From assembly GCA_964385645.1 (NCBI GenBank), contig CAYLPT010000080.1:1-8092 (forward strand): a stretch of 8,092 bases of DNA, given 5' to 3'. The position numbers were made by a program, and so were the translations under genes. Of this stretch, positions 1 to 8,092 are shown in pieces (the first letter of the stretch is position 1; the number at the start of each line of letters is the position of its first letter). The notes under the pieces were generated by a model. It was given only the letters and a program-made list of their open reading frames with translations, made no database searches and was not told the origin of the DNA. The DNA is from CAYLPT01 sp964385645. GTDB lineage: Bacteria > Armatimonadota > Hebobacteria > Hebobacterales > Hebobacteraceae.

Positions 1-601
1 ACTTGGGGCTGTCCTCCAGGGGCGGGGGGATGGCGCCGGAGGCGACCGTCTGGCGCAGGCTGGCCGCCAGGGAGCGGGTGCGCGCGACGAGCTCGTCGTC
101 TATGGGCACCTCGACGCGGCTGCGGGAGGCGGCATAGTAAATGACGCCTCGCTGGCAGCGGAAGCCGTTCTCCCGCAGGATGAGGGCCTGCGCGCAGAGC
201 TGGACGCGCTCGGGCTCCCACGGGGCCGCCCCGGTGGGAGGAGCGGCCCCGTGCTTGTAGTCCACCGGCACCGCCTCGTCGCCCTCGACCTCGATCAGGT
301 CAATGCGGGCGATGAGGCCGGCCTGCTGAGCGCTTAGCATGAGGGAGCGGACGACGGGCGGCTGTTCGTCGGCGCGCTCCGGCTCCGCCGCCGCGCGGGT
401 GGGCTGGGCCCGGTCCACGCGGCGGTGGTCGAAGCGGCCCTCGACGGTGTCCGCGCTGTCCTCGAACTCGCCCTGCACCCACTCGAGATAGGCGAGCCGC
501 GGGCAGTAGGCGAACTCGTTCAGCATCCGCGCCGGGATGAGCTCCGGCGCGGCCGGACCACCGGCGCTGTTCGTGTCCGACGCCGCGGGCGACACGGCCA
601 T
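1..601 (-). CDS. cas4: Cas4 nuclease domain, probably N-terminal part of a Cas4-Cas1 fusion (3' end beyond window)
   Basis: I translated this frame by hand: 200 residues are visible before the window edge. Cas4 is a RecB-like, iron-sulfur nuclease that trims prespacers and selects PAM-containing ends during spacer acquisition. Visible signatures are the N-terminal cluster cysteine in NEFAYCPRLAYLEW (C33), H59 in GRFDHRRVD, the acidic residue D101 in ARIDLIE, the D-x-K core VPVDYKHG (D114, K116) and the Q-motif helix QLCAQALILRE (Q138). The visible part ends in DSPK, and the next codon starts with T, where the Cas4 C-terminal cysteines are expected. The ATG at 601 has only a G-rich upstream stretch as ribosome site. 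It gives about 24 low-complexity residues before the conserved PARMLNEF block, and no better internal start exists. In GSU0057-type loci Cas4 is fused to Cas1. The fusion is inferred from family and context; it cannot be seen here. Confidence 0.9.
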   Translation of the reverse strand, partial: MAVSPAASDTNSAGGPAAPELIPARMLNEFAYCPRLAYLEWVQGEFEDSADTVEGRFDHRRVDRAQPTRAAAEPERADEQPPVVRSLMLSAQQAGLIARIDLIEVEGDEAVPVDYKHGAAPPTGAAPWEPERVQLCAQALILRENGFRCQRGVIYYAASRSRVEVPIDDELVARTRSLAASLRQTVASGAIPPPLEDSPK

Positions 602-640
602 CACCCCCAATGAGTCTATTCCATTGTCAAGGTGCAGAGC

Positions 641-654
641 GCGCGCCGGCGCGC
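641..654. repeat. Perfect 14-bp palindrome GCGCGCCGGCGCGC
   Basis: A perfect self-complementary sequence with centre between 647 and 648. In such GC-rich DNA a palindrome of only G and C is not very surprising, so its weight is low. It lies about 40 bp upstream of the cas4 start. Confidence 0.5.
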
Positions 655-684
655 CGCGCCGCTCTTGCCTGGCGGCGCTTCACG

Positions 685-698
685 ATCGAGTTCTCGAT
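685..698. repeat. Inverted repeat ATCGAG-TT-CTCGAT
   Basis: Two perfect 6-bp arms separated by 2 bp. It overlaps the next palindrome by 3 bp, so the two cannot form as hairpins at once. It is AT-richer than its surroundings and lies in the gap before cas4. An operator for a dimeric regulator is possible but not shown. Confidence 0.55.
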
Positions 699-707
699 AG
701 CGCTATC
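696..707. repeat. Perfect 12-bp palindrome GATAGCGCTATC
   Basis: A perfect palindrome with no loop, directly continuing from the inverted repeat at 685-698. Lacking a loop, it fits a protein-binding site better than an RNA hairpin. It lies about 95 bp upstream of the cas4 start and about 50 bp after the cas8 stop. Confidence 0.6.
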
Positions 708-758
708 TGCACTCCTCCGCTGCGAAGAGACCGAGGCCGAAGTGCGAGCCGTAAGTGT

Positions 759-1789
759 TCACAGGTACTGCAGCCTTGCGCGCGAGAAGTTGAAGTAGAC
801 GCTGGCGGCCACCGACACGCCATACCTGCGAGCCCGGGCGACGGCGAGGACGCCGTAGCGGGCGAGCTGCGGCGCCTTCCGCGGGTCGCCGAGCGCGGGG
901 TGCGCGAGCAGCGCGCGGTAGCCGCTCAGGCTCGTCGGCACGCCAGGGAGGGGCCAGCACACACGCTCTTGCCGCCTGGGGCCAAACACGCCGAGGGTCG
1001 CCAGCCCCGATGCGGTGGGCGCGCTGGTGAGGGCCGCCAGCCCGAAGGCGGCGAGACGGTTGGCGCCGGCCGTGGTGCCGACCTTGTTGGCCGACTCGCT
1101 CGGGTTGCCGTACTGATAGGCGTAGCGGCGGTCCTCTATGGGGTCCCAGCGGAAACTCTCAGTGGCGTCCTCGTAGCGCCACGGCTCATAGAGCGCTCGC
1201 CGCAGCTCGTCGGGTAGGCTGGGCGTGTTCGCCTGCCCGCTTCTTCGAGAACGCCTGCCGGCCGGCTTGTCCGCCTTGCCCTTGACCTGCTGTCCGGGAA
1301 GCCTCAACATGGCAGTCAGGCGGGATAAGAAGTGCTGGTGGCCCTGTCCTGACATCACACAGAGCGGGGTGGACGTTACCTCCTCCTCCCTGGTGCTGGT
1401 GGCCCCATCAGAGGCGAGTGCGGCCAGCAGGTGGGCTCGCTCACGCCCACGGCGCTCCCGCAAGGCAAGCTCGCGGAACTCGTCTGGCGTGTATTTCAGG
1501 TTGGGCCTGTCGAATAGTGGACCGTCAGATACGTAGGCCTCACTAAGTCGGCGGAGGCCTGCCCCGACCTCGGAGATGACCTGATCCCGGTCAGCATCGC
1601 GGGCAAGGCAGAGAGCGACGCGCGGCGGGATGTCTCGCCACGCAACGCGTGCCTGCCACTCGGGCCGCGCGGTTTCGAGGGCGCGCAGCAGTCCGAGCAG
1701 CGCCAGGAATGCGAGGAGGTTGTCGGGCTGGAGCCCATCGAGGGCGTGGGTCACGGTCGTGGGTGTGTCGTACCGCGTGGCTTCGCTCA

Positions 1790-1793
<4 letters not shown>
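759..1793 (-). CDS. cas8u2: Type I-G (I-U) Cas8 subunit, GSU0052 family
   Basis: A 344-residue protein matching the short Cas8 of I-U/I-G systems, the Cascade subunit expected to recognise the PAM and help recruit Cas3. Visible family-like blocks are THALDGLQPDNLLAFLALLGLLRALE near the N terminus (15-40), SGQGHQHFL (149-157), SFRWDPIEDRRYAYQYG (213-229), NRLAAFGLAAL (245-255) and the C-terminal RYGVLAVARARRYGVSV (312-328). A basic segment at 169-186 (QQVKGKADKPAGRRSRRS) could contact nucleic acid; that is inference. The ATG at 1793 overlaps the cas3 stop as ATGA and is preceded by GGAGG at 1802-1798. A second ATG follows at once (1790) with better spacing, so the first Met is uncertain by one codon. 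The longer frame from 1871 lies inside cas3 and is not used. Family assignment is from remembered motifs; no alignment was run. Confidence 0.82.
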
Positions 1794-4785
<2,992 letters not shown>

Positions 4786-4789
<4 letters not shown>

Positions 4790-6234
4790 GGGCTCTCCTC
4801 CTTGCCAACCGGCAGGCACAGCCCGAGCCCGCGGTAGCGCCCGGCGCCCAGGACCAACGGCCCGCCGACCGGCTGGGCGAAGGTGAGCACAAGGTGCCGC
4901 AGCGGCCGGCCGCGATAGGGGCTGTCCTCGGGCAGCGCGTGCCTCACCCGCGACGCCGGCGGCGCGGCGGTGATGGCGCTGAAGGCATGGGCCTCGACGC
5001 GCAGCCCACAGACGGCGTCCCGGGGCAGCCCGACGCTGAGGCAGGCCTGCTCTACGATGGCGGCGAGGTCCCGGCCCGGCTTGTCCTTGGGGTGCCGGTC
5101 AAGCACCGCGGGCAGGACGGTCGCCCAACGACGTGAGGGGCCCACATAACGCTCGAAGCGCAGGGACTTGAGGTCCGGCGCGGCCGCGAGGGCGAGTTGC
5201 CAGGACCCAAGGCGGCCGAAGTGCAGTCTGGCCCCGCGGCGACGAAAGGCGACAAGCGCTCTCAGCGCGGCGACGCGTTCGCCCTCATCGGCCTCCCGCG
5301 GCAGGAGAAGGGCGATGCCCATGAGGCGTCCCTGAGAATAGCGCCAGCCCACGTCGGCGAGGGGCAGGATCGCGAGGTGCGGCGTCTCGGCGGGCGCGCC
5401 GTCGGCATCGTGGCCCGACAGGAGGGTCGGGATGGGCAGGCCCTCGCCGTCGGCCGCCTGCAGAAAGGCGTCCCGCAGCCGCTTGGCGACCAGCGGGAAG
5501 GCGTCGAGCGCTGGGACGAAACCACCGTCGTCCCTCAGGACGATGGCGATGGGATCGAACAGCGTGCTGGGCCGTCCCTCCCCTCGCGGTGGGACGAAGC
5601 GCCGCTGGGCTAGGGAGGGGTCCGGCCGCGCATCAGCTCTGTAACGCTCCATCAGATGCGCGAGTCGCCCCCGGTGGGGGATTCGCAACGAACGCGGCGC
5701 GCCGGCCATCCACGCGAGGTCCTCGCTCTCCGGGCTGTCATCGAGCACGGCCACGCGCACCAGCGTGTGAGAGTGGCCGAGGTAGGTGACCTCGGCGGCG
5801 AGCCGGGAGAGCGCGGCACGGTGCTGCTCCACGCCCTCGGCTCGCTGCCAGATGTAGCGGACGATGGGCGGCTGGGCCGCAGGGACGACCGCGGCAAACC
5901 TCCGGGGGTTACGGTTCCGACGCAGCTCCGGTACCACGCGGATGCTCTTCTCGACGTCCTTCGTGGTGCGGGCGTCATTCGGCGGCACATAGACTGACGC
6001 GACGTCGCGGCGATGGGCCCAGGGCGCAGAGACGACAAGCTCCTCGCACTCCAGGCTTTCCAGCCATTCCAGCGCGGCCCGCTCATTGTCAAGGGGCGGC
6101 TCATTGCGGCCCCAGGCCGCCACCAGGGCCTGGAAGAGACGGTCGGGATGGGGCGGCCACTCCGGCTCGTCGCGGTTGTCTGGCTGCGCCGCTACGGAGA
6201 CACCCGTGAGCAGCTCGACCTCGATCGCGAGCAT
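4786..6234 (-). CDS. csb2: Csb2, Cas5-Cas6 fusion of type I-G (GSU0054 family)
   Basis: A 482-residue protein with the features of Csb2, the Cascade subunit that combines a Cas5-like part (5' handle binding) with a Cas6-like part (repeat cleavage). Visible signatures are the RAMP-like start MLAIEVELLTG, EWPPHPDRLFQALVAAW (25-41), VTYLGHSHTLVRV (149-161), and the C-terminal RHLVLTF (446-452) followed by the glycine-rich loop GAGRYRGLGLCLPV (463-476), typical of Cas6/RAMP folds. H447 could be catalytic, but I cannot confirm it. The start ATG is preceded by GAGGGGG at 6245-6239. It begins 9 bp after csb1, and its stop overlaps the cas3 start. No separate cas5 or cas6 is present, which agrees with the fusion. 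Confidence 0.9.
4797..4803 (-). promoter_or_regulatory. Ribosome binding site of cas3
   Basis: AAGGAGG on the minus strand, 7 bp before the ATG at 4789 and inside the last codons of csb2. It decides the cas3 start and implies translational coupling with csb2. Confidence 0.8.
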
Positions 6235-6243
6235 GGCGCCCCC

Positions 6244-7458
6244 TCATGCTCCCTCGTCTTCGGTCTCCCCAGCCAACCCCTTGGCTCGGGAGAGGGCCAC
6301 CAGCTCGACAAGCCGCTTCTGAGGCACGAGGCGAATCGGCTGCTTCCCCCACTGGAAGCCTGCCTTCCTCGCCGTTTCCACCGCCTCGCTGAAGATCGCG
6401 ACCGCGCCCTTCGCATCAATCTCAAACTCATCAGTGGCACCGTTCGGATGGACGACCTGGAATGGCGCTGTTCCGTCGCACACGAGGTCACACCGCGAGC
6501 GCAGGGCGTACCCAGCCTCATCCTGCAGGGTCAGTGCCACCAGGCCCAGCGCCGCAAGCACGGTGCGACCGGCATTCTCGTCTGTCGTACCGGGAAACCT
6601 CAGCCGCCTCAACCCGGCGCAGGTGATGACCGCAGTGTGGAGAGCGTAGTCTATGGTGACGCCGCCTTCCCACACGTTCCTCCTGTCTTCCCTTGATCGG
6701 CTGGCCGGAACATTGCTGTGCCCGATCTCGGAAGGCCGAACTCGTCCCTTCTCTCCGGCTTCGGCCAGTCGCCAGTCCATCCGCCCGCCGATCACCTCCA
6801 CGTCCTTCCGGATACCGAGCGGGTCGATCCGGATCGCACCGCGCATCCCGTCTTGAGCACCGACGCCAATGATGTCCGAAACCAGACAGCGTGTGAACTT
6901 CGCGCCCAGGCCGCCCCCTTCGCCATGCGAGTTCCAGGCGCCAAACAGCAGCGCCGTCGGACTCAGCTCGAAGAGCGCCCGAGCGTCGTGAGGCTTGGCC
7001 CATCTCAACCTCTCCCCCGCGTCGCTCGCTGGGAACGGTGTGCCGTCCAGCTCCGAGTCGCGGATGATCGCGTCGAAGACCCGGTGCGGCGCGTCCAGAA
7101 CCGTGACCTGGCCAATGTCCGACAGGTCGTACTCTCGCTCGCCCACCTTAGCCTTCTTGCCCGTGAAGTCCACGAGCAGGTGCGGGAAGTACATGCGCTC
7201 TGCGCGGATCGCGTCCCGGAGCACCTCCTCAAGTCGGTTGGCCTGGCTCTGCACGCTGTCCAGCAGAACACAGCGCACATCCTGGCCGTCAACGCGCCGC
7301 GTCTCGAAGACGTGCACCGGCCCGCCCTCCCCAGGGTAGGTCGGCGGGAAGACCTTGTCCCCCGGACCACCCGCGGGCTGGAGCCGCTGCACGCGCCGGA
7401 TCGCAGCGTCCTTCGCGACAGCCTCGGTCAGCCGTCCCAGGTCCATCGTCATCGCCAT
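6244..7458 (-). CDS. csb1: Csb1, Cas7 backbone subunit of type I-G (GSU0053 family)
   Basis: A 404-residue RAMP protein expected to polymerise along the crRNA spacer as the Cascade backbone. Family-like blocks are LLDSVQSQANRLEE (66-79), VLDAPHRVFDAIIRDSELDG (120-139), LSPTALLFGAWNSHG (165-179), the glycine-rich GEGGGLGAKFTRCLVSDIIG (179-198), and AIRIDPLGIRKDV (208-220), followed by SEIGHSNVP. The ATG at 7458 has AAGGAG 6 bp upstream. Two more in-frame ATGs follow at 7452 and 7446 (the protein begins MAMTM), so the exact first residue could shift by a few positions. An upstream TTG at 7491 lacks a ribosome site. It is the first gene of the cas run. No truncation or lost motif is visible. Confidence 0.92.
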   Translation of the reverse strand: MAMTMDLGRLTEAVAKDAAIRRVQRLQPAGGPGDKVFPPTYPGEGGPVHVFETRRVDGQDVRCVLLDSVQSQANRLEEVLRDAIRAERMYFPHLLVDFTGKKAKVGEREYDLSDIGQVTVLDAPHRVFDAIIRDSELDGTPFPASDAGERLRWAKPHDARALFELSPTALLFGAWNSHGEGGGLGAKFTRCLVSDIIGVGAQDGMRGAIRIDPLGIRKDVEVIGGRMDWRLAEAGEKGRVRPSEIGHSNVPASRSREDRRNVWEGGVTIDYALHTAVITCAGLRRLRFPGTTDENAGRTVLAALGLVALTLQDEAGYALRSRCDLVCDGTAPFQVVHPNGATDEFEIDAKGAVAIFSEAVETARKAGFQWGKQPIRLVPQKRLVELVALSRAKGLAGETEDEGA

Positions 7459-7464
7459 CGTCGT

Positions 7465-7470
7465 CTCCTT
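7465..7470 (-). promoter_or_regulatory. Ribosome binding site of csb1
   Basis: AAGGAG on the minus strand, 6 bp before the ATG at 7458. It favours this start over the TTG at 7491 that would add 11 residues. Confidence 0.75.
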
Positions 7471-7479
7471 CCCAGAAGT

Positions 7480-7492
7480 GTTGAGGGTCAAC
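7480..7492. repeat. Inverted repeat GTTGA-GGG-TCAAC upstream of csb1
   Basis: Two perfect 5-bp arms around a 3-bp centre, ending 9 bp before the csb1 ribosome site. It could be a small operator or a weak mRNA hairpin near the start. Its short arms mean chance is a real alternative. Confidence 0.4.
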
Positions 7493-7522
7493 GGGACCGC
7501 CGGATCCCGGACCTCGCGCGCG

Positions 7523-7528
7523 TGTCAA
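7523..7528 (-). promoter_or_regulatory. Possible -35 hexamer TTGACA upstream of csb1
   Basis: An exact TTGACA on the minus strand, 65 bp before the csb1 start. No good -10 hexamer stands 16-18 bp downstream (TCCGGC at 17 bp). It is therefore only a candidate for the cas operon promoter. Confidence 0.2.
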
Positions 7529-7582
7529 GCCCATCACATGGCGCGCCGCGATGGTGGCACAGGCGGGTTCCACAGGGGGTGA

Positions 7583-7684
7583 ACCAGGTAGACACTCGGC
7601 GGCCGTGAGGTACTGCCGGTAGGGGAAGGGACCGCGCCCGGCGGCCGCCTTACAGAAGTCCTCGTACGACTCCAGATCTCGCAT
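7583..7684 (-). pseudogene. Possible vestige of a Cas3-like helicase N terminus
   Basis: An ATG at 7684 with a strong purine-rich site upstream (GGGAGGGGG at about 7697-7689) opens a frame whose first residues, SYEDFCKAAAGRGPFPYRQYLTAAE, resemble the opening of Cas3-type SF2 helicases. The intact cas3 here begins ADFAEFFGALHGQDPFPWQARLARQ. Shared points are the aromatic FxxxxxG stretch and PFP(Y/W) before the Q-motif position; in this copy the Q is displaced (PYRQ). After about residue 34 the frame loses protein-like character, has no Walker A, and runs open into csb1 in another frame until 7289. It may be a degraded helicase start, a small unrelated gene, or chance. I do not see the rest of such a gene in other frames. 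Confidence 0.22.
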
Positions 7685-8092
7685 CACATCCCCCTCCCGA
7701 GCCCGACACTGGCTCCCGGTCTGAGACTCGGCGCCGCCTGGCGAGAACGTCCCGCGACCCCGCAGAACCAGCTGCCGGCTCCCGCGCACGGCGGCCTGCA
7801 TGGCCACAGGCGCGGCAGGCCGTCGCCGTCTTGCGCCGCCAGGGGACCCAGGACGAGACTCAACGCGATGCGGGCGAGCAGCGCCCGCCCCCCTTGGACA
7901 CACACCCGTTCTCCCTCACCGCCGGAGTCTCCTTCTCGACTTGCGCGATTATCTCGTGGAATCGTCCGGGGGGAGGTTGCGGCGCCTCAGGGCGCCGTTG
8001 GGACCACGAGCCCAGTTGAGGCTGCGGCGGTGGGCGGGCGGTGTGGGCCGTTCTCTGCCCCGGCTACCCTGTCTGGTCGGGGCCATCTCCAC
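7685..8092. other. Upstream DNA with no recognisable gene
   Basis: About 400 bp without a supported coding region. Minus-strand frames here are short, rich in Arg/Pro/Gly and lack family motifs. One frame is open from the window edge to a TAA at 7951-7949 and could be the last residues of a gene entering from the right (ending LRRRNLPPDDSTR), but its composition (Arg- and Pro-rich) is not persuasive. No CRISPR repeats, tRNA or insertion sequence ends are visible. A 7-bp-stem inverted repeat lies at 7980-7997. Confidence 0.4.
7980..7997. repeat. Inverted repeat CGGCGCC-TCAG-GGCGCCG
   Basis: Two perfect 7-bp arms with a 4-bp loop. No T-run follows on either strand, so it is not a standard terminator. 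It appears once in the window, so it is not an array repeat. Its function is unknown. Confidence 0.5.

Larger units (their letters stand above)
602..758. other. Intergenic gap between cas8 and cas4, rich in inverted repeats
   Basis: This is the only sizeable gap in the cas gene run: 157 bp, while the other junctions are 9 bp or overlaps. It contains three short inverted repeats (641-654, 685-698, 696-707) and, on the minus strand, a TTGACA hexamer at 630-625 and a TAGACT hexamer at 618-613. These two are only 6 bp apart and so do not form a standard promoter pair. TAGACT sits about 12 bp before the cas4 ATG, which would suit a nearly leaderless transcript. I see no T-run typical of an intrinsic terminator. 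The gap plausibly separates expression of the effector and adaptation modules; that is inference. Confidence 0.5.

Noticed and set aside
703..960. Minus-strand frame ending GSHFGLGLFAAEECR, which looks like a Cas6/RAMP glycine-rich C terminus
   Set aside because: Most of it is an out-of-frame shadow of the cas8 3' end, the upstream part is not RAMP-like, and the cas8 frame itself has an expected C terminus. Csb2 already supplies the Cas6 role.
7684..7905. 73-residue minus-strand frame with a hydrophobic ALLARIALSLVLGPLAA stretch, ending just before the ATG at 7684
   Set aside because: It could suggest a signal peptide, but there is no good start or ribosome site, the composition is otherwise random, and nothing is recognisable in it.
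7831..8019. 62-residue plus-strand frame
   Set aside because: No ribosome site, no motif, and composition expected of non-coding GC-rich DNA.
7459..8092. Possible CRISPR array or leader beside csb1
   Set aside because: I found no 25-37 bp unit repeated at regular spacing, and the region is not AT-rich like a leader. The array is more likely beyond cas1-cas2 to the left of the window.

Overview
The window is a high-GC stretch (roughly 70% by eye) from an unidentified bacterium. It carries most of a CRISPR-Cas locus that matches subtype I-G (formerly I-U), of the Geobacter GSU0051-0054 type. Every gene I can support lies on the minus strand, so the locus is transcribed from right to left. Nothing in the sequence fixes the taxon. 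Long open frames on the plus strand are a by-product of GC-rich coding sequence.

Layout in order of transcription. (1) 7459-8092 is about 630 bp of upstream DNA with no convincing gene. It holds a short, well-initiated open frame whose first ~30 residues resemble the start of a Cas3-type helicase, plus some small inverted repeats. (2) csb1 (Cas7 backbone), 7458-6244. (3) csb2 (Cas5-Cas6 fusion), 6234-4786, 9 bp after csb1. (4) cas3, 4789-1790, an SF2 helicase with its HD nuclease at the C terminus, overlapping csb2 by 4 bp (ATGA). (5) The small Cas8 subunit of GSU0052 type (cas8u2), 1793-759, overlapping cas3 by 4 bp (ATGA). (6) A 157-bp gap with three short inverted repeats. (7) The Cas4 nuclease domain, 601-1, cut off by the window edge. 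In this subtype it is usually the N-terminal half of a Cas4-Cas1 fusion.

How the parts work together. Csb1 would coat the crRNA spacer. Csb2 would supply both the 5'-handle Cas5 role and repeat cleavage (Cas6), which explains why there is no separate cas5 or cas6. Cas8 would recognise the PAM and help load Cas3, which unwinds and degrades the target. Cas4 would trim and PAM-select prespacers for the adaptation complex. The four effector genes are tightly packed and probably co-transcribed and translationally coupled. The adaptation module starts after the only real gap and may have its own promoter. The rest of cas4-cas1, cas2 and the CRISPR array must lie outside the window, presumably to the left. 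I see no array here.

The system itself is known. The parts worth a second look are the vestigial helicase-like start upstream of csb1, the palindrome cluster before cas4, and the gene order.
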